Source of the DNA: Bacteroidales bacterium UBA5429 | GTDB lineage: Bacteria > Bacteroidota > Bacteroidia > Bacteroidales > WCHB1-69 | NCBI GenBank assembly: GCA_002427605.1 | Contig: DIRT01000033.1 | Span: 1 to 34,315, forward strand | Direction: 5' to 3' | Length of the DNA stretch: 34,315 bases | Shown: piece by piece, positions 22,686 to 32,252 of the stretch | Layout of the letters: each line of letters begins with the position of its first letter | How positions within the stretch are numbered: position 1 is the stretch's first letter | Made by a program: the position numbers and the translations under genes | The notes under the pieces: model-generated | Told to the model about the DNA's origin: nothing | The model's database searches: none | What the model saw: the letters and a program-made list of their open reading frames with translations, nothing else

Positions 22686-25550
22686 TTATTCGTAGTAATC
22701 TTCACAACTACACATCAAGTTTCTGTCCCCATGGGCTTCGTTCACTTTACTTACTGTAGGCCAGTATTTTTCAGTGTGTGGCTGTGGGAATGCTGCTCTT
22801 TGACGAGTATAAGGTCTGGTCCACTCATCGGCACAAATCACTTGCATGGTGTGTGGAGCATTCTTGATTAAGTTGTTCTCACGATCTGCTTTACCCTCTT
22901 CAATCTCTCTAATCTCCTCACGGATAGAGATGAGAGCATCGCATAATCTGTCTATTTCACTTAGTGGTTCACTCTCTGTAGGTTCAATCATCAATGTTCC
23001 ATGTACCGGGAATGCCACTGTTGGAGCGTGGAAACCGTAGTCCATCAAACGTTTCGCAATATCTCCTACCAGAACACCTGCTGTCTTATCAAACTCATTG
23101 CAATCGATAATAAATTCATGAGCACACATGCCTTTTTCACCGGTGTACAAAATAGGATAATGATCTTGTAAACGCACTCTCATATAGTTGGCATTTAATA
23201 TAGCCATCTCAGTAGCTGACTTTAAGCCGGGACCACCTAACATTTTTAGATAACCGTAAGTGATAGGTAACGCAGCAGGACTACCATAAGGAGCTGCAGA
23301 AACCTGACTTCCATGAGTTCCTCCGGTTGGTACCAACACGTGGTTAGGTAGGAAATCCACTAAATGTTCAGCCACACCGATAGGTCCAATTCCGGGACCA
23401 CCACCACCGTGAGGAATCGCAAAAGTTTTATGCAGATTCAAGTGACAAACATCGGCTCCCATGTAGCCTGGGGAGGTTAAACCTACCTGAGCATTCATGT
23501 TAGCTCCGTCCATATAAACTTGTCCGCCATTTTCATGAATAATATTGATAATCTCCAAGATTGCTTCTTCAAACACCCCGTGAGTTGATGGATAAGTTAC
23601 CATCAAGCAGGAAAGTTTATCTCTGTGTTCTACCGCTTTAGCTCTCAAGTCTTCCACGTCAATCTCCCCTTTATCAGTAGATTTCACGATTACAATATCC
23701 AAACCGGCTTTAGCAGCTGATGCAGGATTGGTACCGTGAGCAGAAGCAGGAATCAAACATACCGTTCTGTGTCCCTCTCCTTTACTGATTTGATAATTAC
23801 GGATAGTTGTCAAACCGGCATATTCTCCCGCTGCCCCTGAGTTAGGCTGGAAAGAGACTGCTTTAAATCCTGTGATCAAACTCAACCACTCATCCATCTC
23901 CTCAATCATTTCCATAAAGCCTTCTGCTTGATCAAGCGGAGCAAATGGGTGAATAGCTCCCACTTCTGTCCAGGTTAATGGAAATACCTCAGCAGCAGCA
24001 TTCAACTTCATGGTACAAGATCCAAGAGGAATCATCGCTCTATTTAAAGAAAGATCCTTTACCTCAAGCAGTTTCATATACCGCATCATTTCTGTCTCAG
24101 AGTGATATTTGTGGAACACTTCGTGAGTCATAAAATCAGAGGTACGATGTAAAGATTCAGGAATATGCAATGCCGGAACACAATTACTGGTACAAACGTA
24201 AGGTTTATGCTCTTTATTCACAGCTTTTGCCAATACTTCCAAAATCTCATTCACATCCTCTAATAATACAGTTTCATCCAATGAGATAGTTAAACACTCA
24301 TCGCACCAGTAGTAGAAGTTGATTTGATGTTCTAGTGCTACTTTTTTAACTTGTTCTGTATTAAATCCTTGTGGAACCTGCAAGCAAACTGTATCGAAAA
24401 AGTTTTGATTATGTTGTTTATATCCCAATTTTTCAGCTTCGTTAGCCAAAATACCGGTCAAAACATTAATTTTTGTTGCTTTATCTTTCAATCCTTTTGG
24501 ACCATGCCACAATGCGTAAAATCCGGCTGATATAGCAGAAAGTACAGATGCGGTACAGATATTGGAGGTTGCTCTTTCTCTCTTGATATGTTGCTCTCTG
24601 GTTTGAAGTGCCATTCTCAACGCTTTATTTCCTTGTGCGTCAATGGTTACTCCAATAATTCTACCGGGCATCTGTCTTTTCATGCTGTCATTACAAGCAA
24701 AGTAACCAGCATGAGGACCACCAAAGCCCATTGTAGCTCCAAAACGTTGGGTATTCCCTACCACACCATCAGCACCCCACTCTCCCGGAGGAGTTAAAAG
24801 AGTCAGAGCCAAAAGATCAGCAGCAACTCCTACGAAAATTCCTTTTTCTTTGGCATCTTTAACAAAAGAAGTATAATCAACAACTCGTCCCCAACTACCG
24901 GGATATTGAAGCATCAAACCAAAGTAAGTATTATCCAATGTGGTTTTAAAAGGATCACCTGAAACTACCTCAATACCTTGTGGTCTGGCATTTGTTTTGA
25001 TCACCTCTATAGTTTGAGGGAAAAGGTCTTCAGCTACAAAAAATTTGTTTACGTTGTTTTTAACCATGTCACGAGGTCTGCTGTTGAAAAACATCAACAT
25101 CAACTCAGCTGCAGATGTTGCCTCATCCAGCATAGACGCGTTTGCCAGATCCATTCCGGTTAAATCACAAATCATGGTTTGGTAATTCAATAATGCTTCC
25201 AAACGCCCTTGAGCTATCTCCGCCTGATAGGGAGTATAAGCCGTGTACCATCCGGGATTTTCAGTAATATTTCTCTGAATTACAGCAGGAGTATAGGAAT
25301 TGTAATAACCCATTCCTATATAGGATTTATAAATCTTATTTTTAGCAAATAATGCTCTTAAATGTTTTAAATAAACCCCTTCGGTCATCCCTTCAGGAAG
25401 AGGAAGATCCTCTTTGAAACGAATTGCAGCAGGAACAGTTTGTTCAATTAACTCCTCCATACTGTTAACTCCAATTCTTTTTAACATTACGTCCACCTCT
25501 TCCGGAGTTGGTCCATTATGTCTATCCTTAAAGTCGTCTTTAATAATCAT
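22686..25550 (-). CDS. gcvP: Glycine dehydrogenase (decarboxylating), glycine cleavage P protein
   Basis: A PLP enzyme that decarboxylates glycine and passes the aminomethyl group to lipoyl-GcvH. This is the large single-chain form: 954 residues from the ATG at 25550, which gives MIIKDDFKDRHNGPT, the usual beginning. Both halves are present: the N-terminal half with GMGYYNSYTPAVIQRNI and TPYQAEIAQGRLEALLNYQT, and the C-terminal half with the PLP lysine Lys708 in NLHKTFAIPHGGGGPG, plus SMIPLGSCTMKLN-type residues before it. An in-frame ATG 51 bp further upstream sits almost on the transcription start implied by the -7 box, so it was not chosen. Its partner gcvH is about 16 kb away. Confidence 0.96.
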   Translation of the reverse strand: MIIKDDFKDRHNGPTPEEVDVMLKRIGVNSMEELIEQTVPAAIRFKEDLPLPEGMTEGVYLKHLRALFAKNKIYKSYIGMGYYNSYTPAVIQRNITENPGWYTAYTPYQAEIAQGRLEALLNYQTMICDLTGMDLANASMLDEATSAAELMLMFFNSRPRDMVKNNVNKFFVAEDLFPQTIEVIKTNARPQGIEVVSGDPFKTTLDNTYFGLMLQYPGSWGRVVDYTSFVKDAKEKGIFVGVAADLLALTLLTPPGEWGADGVVGNTQRFGATMGFGGPHAGYFACNDSMKRQMPGRIIGVTIDAQGNKALRMALQTREQHIKRERATSNICTASVLSAISAGFYALWHGPKGLKDKATKINVLTGILANEAEKLGYKQHNQNFFDTVCLQVPQGFNTEQVKKVALEHQINFYYWCDECLTISLDETVLLEDVNEILEVLAKAVNKEHKPYVCTSNCVPALHIPESLHRTSDFMTHEVFHKYHSETEMMRYMKLLEVKDLSLNRAMIPLGSCTMKLNAAAEVFPLTWTEVGAIHPFAPLDQAEGFMEMIEEMDEWLSLITGFKAVSFQPNSGAAGEYAGLTTIRNYQISKGEGHRTVCLIPASAHGTNPASAAKAGLDIVIVKSTDKGEIDVEDLRAKAVEHRDKLSCLMVTYPSTHGVFEEAILEIINIIHENGGQVYMDGANMNAQVGLTSPGYMGADVCHLNLHKTFAIPHGGGGPGIGPIGVAEHLVDFLPNHVLVPTGGTHGSQVSAAPYGSPAALPITYGYLKMLGGPGLKSATEMAILNANYMRVRLQDHYPILYTGEKGMCAHEFIIDCNEFDKTAGVLVGDIAKRLMDYGFHAPTVAFPVHGTLMIEPTESEPLSEIDRLCDALISIREEIREIEEGKADRENNLIKNAPHTMQVICADEWTRPYTRQRAAFPQPHTEKYWPTVSKVNEAHGDRNLMCSCEDYYE

Positions 25551-25605
25551 ATACAATCTATATTTTACGTTAAACATCTTTTTGTTTCGGGAAAAACCCA
25601 ATCTG

Positions 25606-25613
25606 CAAAGATA
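25606..25613 (-). promoter_or_regulatory. -7 box of gcvP
   Basis: The minus strand reads TATCTTTG followed by GCAGA, 55 bp before the chosen ATG. A perfect TAnnTTTG match. No glycine-riboswitch tandem was recognised in the short leader. Confidence 0.65.
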
Positions 25614-25662
25614 TAAAAAATAATTGTGTTATAACCTATTAGAGGAGATCATAAAAAAGTTG

Positions 25663-25670
25663 TATTTTTG
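25663..25670 (+). promoter_or_regulatory. -7 box of the GT4/rlmD unit
   Basis: TATTTTTG lies only 9 bp before the ATG at 25680. If transcription begins the usual 5-7 bases after the box, the mRNA has almost no leader. Confidence 0.55.
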
Positions 25671-25679
25671 CATTTTACT

Positions 25680-26846
25680 ATGAAAATTGTTGTCCTTTTA
25701 TCGCGAGTTCCTTATCCCTTAGAAAAGGGTGATAAGTTGCGTGCATACTACCAGATCAGAGAGCTCTCAAAAAATCATGAGATCTATCTGGTAGCACTGA
25801 ACGACACTCAGTTACATCCCGATGCCATCAAAAAGCTACAGCCTATCTGTAAAGAGTTGATTATACTTAACCTTTCCTGGTGGTCACGATTTGTTGGGTT
25901 GATCAAAGCATTTTTTACTAAAATTCCTTTTCAATGCGGATATTTCTATTCTCGTAAAGCGAAAAAACAGTTTCATCAACATGTGGAGCGGATTCAACCG
26001 GATCATATCTATGCTCAAATTATTCGTGTTGCGGAATATGTCAAGATGCTACCCTACCCCAAAACATTGGATTATCAGGATGTTTTTTCAATGGGGATTT
26101 ATCGTCGCTATCAAAAAGCTCCTTTTTATCTGAAACCTCTCTTTTTATGGGAGTACAAGAAATTGCAACGCTATGAAAATCATGTTTTCTCCCTGTTTGA
26201 CAATTTAACCATCATTACGGCGATTGACCGCAGTTTGATCCCCCATCCGGATAGAAATCAAATCCATGTGATAGCCAACGGCGTTGATCTTTCCATCTAC
26301 AACTCGATCAATGTACGTAAAAACTACGATCTTATTTTTTCCGGAAACATGAACTATCCGCCCAATATTGATGCAGCTGAATACTTGGCAAAGAAGATCT
26401 TCCCGGAATTGAAAGAAACCTATCCCTATCTGAAACTGGGTCTGTGTGGTGCCTCTCCCCATGCCCGTGTGAAAGCCTTAGCCGGTGAGGATATTATCGT
26501 TACCGGATGGGTAGATTCTATGGTAGATTACTATGCCCAATCCAAAATATTTATTGCTCCCATGCGTTTGGGTACCGGTTTGCAAAATAAACTGATGGAA
26601 GCAATGGCCATGAAGCTCCCCTGTATCACCTCTCCACTAGCAGGGAAACCCCTCGAAGGAATCCAATATAATCGGGATATCATCGTTTGTGAATCTACTG
26701 ACGATTACATAGAAGCAGTGAAAATGCTGATCGAAAATCCTGATAAGTACCATGAAATAAGAAACAACGGGTACCAATTTGTGAAAGAACGATACGACTG
26801 GGAGAAAATCGCTGCCAAGTTGGAGCAACTTATGAGTGGAAATTAA
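25680..26846 (+). CDS. Glycosyltransferase, group 1 (GT-B fold)
   Basis: The 388-residue GT-B glycosyltransferase begins MKIVVLLSRVPYPLEKGDKL, the start seen in a group 1 subfamily common in this phylum, with RAYYQIRELSKNHEIYLVAL next. The C-terminal donor-binding half has LIFSGNMNYPPNIDAAEYL, IIVTGWVDSMVDYYAQ and MRLGTGLQNKLMEAMAMKLPC with the conserved glutamate of the E-x7-E type region (about 294-325). No transmembrane segment is seen, so it probably works on the inner face of the membrane on a surface glycan or lipid. Donor and acceptor are unknown. The gene rlmD follows after 12 bp. Confidence 0.9.
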   Translation: MKIVVLLSRVPYPLEKGDKLRAYYQIRELSKNHEIYLVALNDTQLHPDAIKKLQPICKELIILNLSWWSRFVGLIKAFFTKIPFQCGYFYSRKAKKQFHQHVERIQPDHIYAQIIRVAEYVKMLPYPKTLDYQDVFSMGIYRRYQKAPFYLKPLFLWEYKKLQRYENHVFSLFDNLTIITAIDRSLIPHPDRNQIHVIANGVDLSIYNSINVRKNYDLIFSGNMNYPPNIDAAEYLAKKIFPELKETYPYLKLGLCGASPHARVKALAGEDIIVTGWVDSMVDYYAQSKIFIAPMRLGTGLQNKLMEAMAMKLPCITSPLAGKPLEGIQYNRDIIVCESTDDYIEAVKMLIENPDKYHEIRNNGYQFVKERYDWEKIAAKLEQLMSGN

Positions 26847-26858
26847 TAAATCGAAAAG

Positions 26859-28271
26859 ATGAGTAGAAAGTTTAGTCCATATATTCTGGAGAATATAGAG
26901 ATCATTGATATTGGTTCTGAAGGTAAAAGTATTGCTAAACAGGATGGGATGGTGATTTTTGTCCCAATGGGTGTCCCCGGTGATATTGTTGATATTCGGA
27001 TTATTAAGAAAAGAAAAGGCTATATGGAGGGGATCATCACTCAAATCAAACAACCCTCTCCACTTCGTATTGCACCACGCTGTACCCATTTCGGAGTATG
27101 TGGCGGCTGTAAATGGCAAATTTTACCTTATCAGCAACAGCTCCAGTTCAAACAACAGCAAATATATGATAACTTTAAGCACTTAGGCAAATTTGAGTTT
27201 CCTGAAATGGAGCCGATTTTGGGATCAGAAAATGAGTATTACTACAGAAATAAGCTGGAGTTTACTTTCTCCGACTCCCGTTGGCTGGATCAGGAGGATC
27301 TGAAACATCGTGATCAACTGAATCTCAATGGATTGGGATTTCACGTTCCGGGAAAATTTGATAAAGTGGTGGATATTGAACATTGCTACCTCCAGGAGGA
27401 TCCCAGCAATCAAATCCGATTGGCAGTAAAAAAGCAAGCTTTAGCGAAAGGAATTCCCTTTTACAATATCAAAACACATACCGGTATACTCCGTAATCTG
27501 ATTATCCGAACTCATGGTCCCGGACAATTAATGGTGATTTTAGTGGTCAAAAGTGCCACACCTGAAGTAATGGAACTGCTCCAATTCCTGGTTGAACAAT
27601 TTCCTGAAATCAGCTCTTTGCATTACGTCATCAATACCAAACTCAACGACTCTATCTCCGATCTCCCCACTGAACTATTCCATGGGAATCCTCATGTTAA
27701 AGCCAAAATGGAAGAGCTGGAGTTCATCATCAGTCCCGTTTCCTTCTATCAAACCAACTCGCAACAAGCTTATCGCTTGTACCAAGTTGTTCGGGAATGG
27801 GCTGAAATTCAATCCGATGAGATTGTATATGACCTCTATACAGGAACAGGTACTATTGCCAACTTTGTTGCCCACCAGGCAAAAAAAGTGGTAGGAATTG
27901 AATATGTTGAGAGTGCGATTGAAGATGCATGGGTCAACTCCCGCAACAACGGAATTGAAAATAGTTTCTTTATTGCCGGTGATATCAAGGATATTCTCAC
28001 CTCTTCCTTTGTGAAAGAGCAAGGTAAACCCAATGTGGTGATCACCGACCCTCCACGTGCCGGAATGCATCCCGCCGTTGTTGAACAACTTTTGAAAATT
28101 TTACCGGATCGAATTGTATATGTGAGCTGCAATCCGGCTACTCAGGCGCGTGACATTACATTATTGGCAGCCCACTACAAGGTAGTCAAAGTGCAACCTG
28201 TGGATATGTTTCCTCATACTCACCATTTAGAAAATGTGGTGCTCCTGAAAAGAAACACCACACTCAATTAA
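26859..28271 (+). CDS. rlmD: 23S rRNA (uracil1939-C5)-methyltransferase RlmD/RumA family
   Basis: The 470-residue RNA m5U methyltransferase has an N-terminal TRAM domain (about 5-62, with DIGSEGKSIAKQDGMVIFVP), four cysteines for an iron-sulfur cluster (Cys75, Cys81, Cys84, Cys176), the AdoMet site DLYTGTGTIANFVA, and the catalytic block ITDPPRAGMHP followed by VSCNPATQARD with nucleophile Cys424. The cluster pattern C-x5-C-x2-C is kept. Bacteroidota often have two RumA-like paralogues, so the target could be U747 rather than U1939. It is the second gene of a plus-strand pair with a glycosyltransferase. Confidence 0.93.
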   Translation: MSRKFSPYILENIEIIDIGSEGKSIAKQDGMVIFVPMGVPGDIVDIRIIKKRKGYMEGIITQIKQPSPLRIAPRCTHFGVCGGCKWQILPYQQQLQFKQQQIYDNFKHLGKFEFPEMEPILGSENEYYYRNKLEFTFSDSRWLDQEDLKHRDQLNLNGLGFHVPGKFDKVVDIEHCYLQEDPSNQIRLAVKKQALAKGIPFYNIKTHTGILRNLIIRTHGPGQLMVILVVKSATPEVMELLQFLVEQFPEISSLHYVINTKLNDSISDLPTELFHGNPHVKAKMEELEFIISPVSFYQTNSQQAYRLYQVVREWAEIQSDEIVYDLYTGTGTIANFVAHQAKKVVGIEYVESAIEDAWVNSRNNGIENSFFIAGDIKDILTSSFVKEQGKPNVVITDPPRAGMHPAVVEQLLKILPDRIVYVSCNPATQARDITLLAAHYKVVKVQPVDMFPHTHHLENVVLLKRNTTLN

Positions 28272-28282
28272 TCCGATAAAAG

Positions 28283-28299
28283 CACTACTTTTAGTAGTG
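28283..28299. terminator. Hairpin between convergent rlmD and DUF4139 genes
   Basis: CACTACT, loop TTT, AGTAGTG is a perfect 7-bp stem. It overlaps the stop codon of the minus-strand gene and lies 12 bp after the rlmD stop. The minus-strand tail has four T, the plus-strand tail is ATTAAT. It is a plausible but weak two-way terminator. Confidence 0.5.
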
Positions 28300-29925
28300 A
28301 TTAATCTGTTTATCTTTAGGATATTTCAACGTATATTTCAACGTCACGACCTTCATTTCATTGGAGTTGAGATTCAAATTCCATTCCACTTTTCCGGACT
28401 CTTTATTCAACTTACCTCCATTGACATCAACACCATCAACACTGATTTCACCCACTTTTGAGATCGGTATCTGATCATAAACGACAATATTTATCGGATA
28501 GGATTTATTATTTCTTACCGTAATCTTGTAGGATGCATTTTCCCTTCTATTGCTTCCGATGATCGTTTTCTCGGAATAGTTTTCTACTCGCTCGCGTTTC
28601 ACAATAACGTTATGATCTACACCAAAAGAGAGCTGTAAAGTATCTTGATATTGTCCTGTGTAGAGTCTTGATTCCCCCACATAACTGTTCTCCATAAACA
28701 ACTTGGCAACACCACTCGCCAATTCAGCTTTTTTCCAATCATGAATTTTAGCTATCAAATACACTTTGTCACTCAATTTAGGTACAGCCTGATACTCAAA
28801 AGAAGCGTCCACCTTGGTTTCCCCGTAAGAAATCAACATTGGTTTAGGAGAGGAGGGTATCGTTTGACGAGCCGCTACTTTATACTCCTTAACAATCTCC
28901 ATTTGAGAAAATCTTGAGGTTACAGGCTCCTCTATTATTGCTATTTCATCATCTGCTACAGATAGAAACCGTTGTGAGTATTCAAATGTTGGTGTTACTT
29001 TTTCTCCTTTAACTGCAGCAGCTCTATTCATCGATGACACAGCTCCGCCTCCACTTCCATACCCGATAAAAGATAAAAAGTAAGGATACAGTGTCGGTAT
29101 TTGAGCTGAAAGCTGAGGTTGTGCTGTAGAAAGCAGAATGGAAACCTGATCCCAATCTACCTCTGTTTGTTGCTTAATATTAGCATAATAGGTTATTTCT
29201 AAAGGTTTATCAAAGCCTACAAACTTGATATCATAGCTGGGATACCAGGAAGCGAATGAAGTATAAACTGAAAAAGAAAGTTTTGAACTCTTATTCGCTT
29301 TGGCTTTGATGGTTAACGTTAAAACACCGGAAGGAGCCGAAGGTGTACGCGTCAGAGTCGCCATTTGATTGTGTAATTTTTCCAACTCCTCTCTATACTT
29401 TTTCACTGTGCGATCTCTTTTTTGAATATCCAAAGTCAGAGCCTCCAGATTGCTTCCATAGATTTGATTCATCTGTTTAAAATTTTCAGGAGATATCGGA
29501 TCATTTTTCCCGGAAAGCTGTTTGTTTTGATTGAGAAAATCGATCTTATCCCGATTTAACTTAATCATAAGCTCCTCATCCTCAATCTTATTTGTTAACT
29601 CCTCAATCTGCTTACGCAACTGTTTAATCTCATCACTTTTGGGGTTTTCTTTAAGATAATCGGTACTCACCTGAACATTGACTATAGAGAAGTTCGGATC
29701 CGATACCACTCTGATATTCTCCTGATCGATGTAGGGAATTAAATTGGGAATAACCAATGTCATAGGACCGGCTTGTGCTTGGAAATCAGCAATATACTCC
29801 AGTTGTGCTCCGGCAGGATACACAATTACCTGATCAATTTTTGCCTGAACTTTTTTCTCAACCTGAGCGGATAAAAAACAGGTCGTACCCAATAATAACA
29901 AGGTAAACAGCATTAATCTCTTCAT
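28291..29925 (-). CDS. DUF4139/DUF4140 (MuiA-like) secreted protein
   Basis: The 544-residue protein has a Sec signal peptide (MKRLMLFTLLLLGTTCFLSAQ), an N-terminal DUF4140 domain (KIDQVIVYPAGAQLEY), a long coiled coil at about 95-200 with heptads of Lys, Glu and Leu, then the DUF4139 beta domain (LTLTIKAKANKSSKLSFSVY, ASWYPSYDI, VDWDQVSILLSTAQP, and the C-terminal YKITVRNNKSYPINIVVYDQIPIS and VEWNLNL). The family is often named for mucoidy inhibitor A, but its activity is unknown. It is presumably periplasmic or at the outer surface. It stands alone on its strand, 82 bp after the glycosyltransferase gene. Confidence 0.88.
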   Translation of the reverse strand: MKRLMLFTLLLLGTTCFLSAQVEKKVQAKIDQVIVYPAGAQLEYIADFQAQAGPMTLVIPNLIPYIDQENIRVVSDPNFSIVNVQVSTDYLKENPKSDEIKQLRKQIEELTNKIEDEELMIKLNRDKIDFLNQNKQLSGKNDPISPENFKQMNQIYGSNLEALTLDIQKRDRTVKKYREELEKLHNQMATLTRTPSAPSGVLTLTIKAKANKSSKLSFSVYTSFASWYPSYDIKFVGFDKPLEITYYANIKQQTEVDWDQVSILLSTAQPQLSAQIPTLYPYFLSFIGYGSGGGAVSSMNRAAAVKGEKVTPTFEYSQRFLSVADDEIAIIEEPVTSRFSQMEIVKEYKVAARQTIPSSPKPMLISYGETKVDASFEYQAVPKLSDKVYLIAKIHDWKKAELASGVAKLFMENSYVGESRLYTGQYQDTLQLSFGVDHNVIVKRERVENYSEKTIIGSNRRENASYKITVRNNKSYPINIVVYDQIPISKVGEISVDGVDVNGGKLNKESGKVEWNLNLNSNEMKVVTLKYTLKYPKDKQINHY

Positions 29926-30007
29926 AATATTAAATTTAAGGTTATAAATGTTTAGACCCCCTCTGCTTTCAAAAGTTAAGTATAAAAGAGTCTCATTTTA
30001 AAAATTT

Positions 30008-30892
30008 TTACTTGGATTGCTGCATAAACAGGAACAATTTATACAGATTAAATAAAAAGATAGAACTATTTCCATTTTTGAGTAGGAAGAGCAATAATGG
30101 ATTGATTATCAATCCAATGGGATTCATAATAAATTTCCATTTTTTTACTTTCTCGTACACCCGCAACAATCTCACCTGTTCCACCAAATGAGGATTATCT
30201 TTGTTTTTCAGGTAAATCTGATACAGATTTTCCACTCCTTGTTTAGTTTTTTCCAGAAAAACCGGGTTGGTTTCGATATCTCCATTCAGAATTGGATTCT
30301 CTATGTGCAAAATCGACACTCCTCTTTCCAGTAATTGCAATCCAAACAGCGTATCCTCGTGTCCATACTGTGTTAACTGTTCATCAAACTGTACCTGTTC
30401 CAGCAATACTTTCGATATCAGGAAGTTATTGGTCATAAAGGAACTGTTCGGATTCTCTTTTCTTTTCCATGCCGGCTCACTTTCCACCCGATGTCCATAT
30501 TTCCATCTTAATTTTTTATTTCCTTTTAATAATTGGGGGGGATAAACCCTCCCTCCACACACTATTTGTGGCTTGCTATCTAACAGATTGAGGTACTGCT
30601 CCAGGAACTGATCCGAAATAATCAACGCATCGCAATCCAGGAAAAGTAAGTAGGGATAGTTCGCATATTGCAAAAACAGATTTCTGATTTTCGCGCGTCC
30701 TACATTTTTTTCCAGCTCAATATAGCGGCAGGAATCAGCAAAAGTTGTGTAAATCTCTCTGTATTTCTCCTCCGAAGCATCATCAATCAGAATCAATTCT
30801 GCCGGTTGATCCAATTGATCAATCTGTTTGATGAGTTCCCGAATTAAGGGAGAGGCATCAAAGTTAAACAGAGGAATACAGACAGAAATCAT
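30008..30892 (-). CDS. Glycosyltransferase family 2
   Basis: The 294-residue GT-A enzyme starts MISVCIPLFNFD, with nucleotide-binding ILIDDASEE (35-43), KNVGRAKIRN, the metal-binding Asp-Cys-Asp at 86-88, and the acceptor-loop region TQYGHEDTLFGLQL with the ED pair common in GT2. The last 30 or so residues are hydrophobic (PIGLIINPLLLFLLKNG and FLFNLYKLFLF) and may anchor it to the membrane. Its ATG overlaps the stop of the upstream mechanosensitive-channel gene by four bases, so the two are co-translated. The substrate is unknown. Confidence 0.9.
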   Translation of the reverse strand: MISVCIPLFNFDASPLIRELIKQIDQLDQPAELILIDDASEEKYREIYTTFADSCRYIELEKNVGRAKIRNLFLQYANYPYLLFLDCDALIISDQFLEQYLNLLDSKPQIVCGGRVYPPQLLKGNKKLRWKYGHRVESEPAWKRKENPNSSFMTNNFLISKVLLEQVQFDEQLTQYGHEDTLFGLQLLERGVSILHIENPILNGDIETNPVFLEKTKQGVENLYQIYLKNKDNPHLVEQVRLLRVYEKVKKWKFIMNPIGLIINPLLLFLLKNGNSSIFLFNLYKLFLFMQQSK

Positions 30893-32181
30893 GGATTCAA
30901 GCGCTTTTCAATCTGATGGGACATTTTCTCCCAAGGTTGGGCACAATCTGCACCGGAAGGCTGTTGATAAATCTCCAGGTCAAAGAACTCTGCAGCAGCC
31001 AAAATATGATCAAAGATACTCGCTACAATCCCTTCATACTCAATCCATACGGAGGTATTGGTAAAACAGTAAATTTCCATAGGAATTCCTTTGTCCTCAA
31101 TGGATAATTGTCTGACCATTAGGGTCATATCCTTCCTGATATCGGGTCTGTTTCTCAAATAATTTTCCAAATAGACTCTAAAGGATCCGATATTGGTCAT
31201 CCTTCTTCCATTGATATCATAAGCAACATCAATCTGATGTTCATCATTATAAGCGTCTATTTCAGCTTGTCTCTCCTCCACATAATCGGCAATCAGGTGA
31301 ATCTTTTTGTATTTATCCCGAATCGCTTCATCTATAAACTTCACAGTTCTGACATTGATATAGATTGCCCTTTTGACTCTTCTGCTTCCACTTTCCGACA
31401 TATAGCGCCAATTTATAAAGCTCTCCGTTAGAAAGTTGTGAGTAGGAATAGTAGTCACAGTTTTATCAAAATTCATCACTCTCACTGAGGTCAAATTAAT
31501 AGAGACCACATCTCCATCCGCACCAAATTTAGGCATCTCAATCCAGTCTCCTACTCTCACCGTATCTCCGGTTGCCATCTGTATACTGGCAACCAACCCC
31601 AAAATCGTATCTTTGAAAATCAACATCATCACTGCAGTCATGGTTCCAAAAACACCCAAGAAGACTGCCGGCGACTTATTTAACAATATTGATAAAATCA
31701 AAATTCCGGTCGCGATATAGAGAATAATTCGGATTAGTTGAAATAAACCTGCAATAGGTTTGTCCTTAAAAGCAGCTGTTCGTCCCATTGCATAATGACC
31801 CAATCTCAAAAAAGCGTTGATAATCAGGACGAAAACAATGATAAGGTAACAATCCGTAATTCTGACGACCCACGGAAGCAGATTCGGAAAATCTCTAAAT
31901 ATCATTTGCAGAGCACCGCGCAGTACCATAGCGGGAATCAGGTGAGCTACGTGATTAAACACCTGAAACTTCACCAACGCATCATCCCAGGAAAAATTAG
32001 TTTTTAAAAAAAAGCGGTAGATCCCTTTATCCACAAGATATTTCATGATCCAGAATAGAATCAATGACAATAAACCTGCCGCTACAATCAGCACCACCAA
32101 TCTCAGGTTGACAGCCACTGCTTCTGCAACACCCCATCTCATCAAGACGGCTTCAACCCAACGTTCTGTAATCTTCATCAT
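30889..32181 (-). CDS. Mechanosensitive ion channel, MscS superfamily (YbdG-like)
   Basis: The 430-residue inner-membrane protein has about five transmembrane helices in the first 200 residues, the last being the pore-lining segment (AVFLGVFGTMTAVMMLIFKDTILGLVASIQM), followed by the cytoplasmic beta domain with GDTVRVGDWIEMPKFGADGDVVSINLTSVRVMNFDKTVTTIPTHNF. Size and the GADGDV/FINWRYMSESGSRRVKR segment resemble E. coli YbdG, a small-conductance channel of hypo-osmotic shock. The second Met is equally likely as start. It shares a transcript with the downstream GT2 gene (ATGA overlap). Confidence 0.9.
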   Translation of the reverse strand: MMKITERWVEAVLMRWGVAEAVAVNLRLVVLIVAAGLLSLILFWIMKYLVDKGIYRFFLKTNFSWDDALVKFQVFNHVAHLIPAMVLRGALQMIFRDFPNLLPWVVRITDCYLIIVFVLIINAFLRLGHYAMGRTAAFKDKPIAGLFQLIRIILYIATGILILSILLNKSPAVFLGVFGTMTAVMMLIFKDTILGLVASIQMATGDTVRVGDWIEMPKFGADGDVVSINLTSVRVMNFDKTVTTIPTHNFLTESFINWRYMSESGSRRVKRAIYINVRTVKFIDEAIRDKYKKIHLIADYVEERQAEIDAYNDEHQIDVAYDINGRRMTNIGSFRVYLENYLRNRPDIRKDMTLMVRQLSIEDKGIPMEIYCFTNTSVWIEYEGIVASIFDHILAAAEFFDLEIYQQPSGADCAQPWEKMSHQIEKRLNP

Positions 32182-32221
32182 ATTTCTACTATTTAAAGAT
32201 TAAAAATTCGAGCACAATTGG

Positions 32222-32229
32222 CAAAAATA
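32222..32229 (-). promoter_or_regulatory. -7 box of the channel/GT2 unit
   Basis: The minus strand reads TATTTTTG, a TAnnTTTG match, 40 bp before the channel start and just after the stop of the upstream gene, indicating a separate promoter. Confidence 0.55.
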
Positions 32230-32252
32230 TAAAAAAGTTCTCACATACTTAA

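Noticed and set aside
25551..25601. Longer N-terminus of GcvP beginning at 25601
   Set aside because: The -7 box at 25606-25613 puts the transcription start at or after that codon, and the extra residues do not resemble GcvP.
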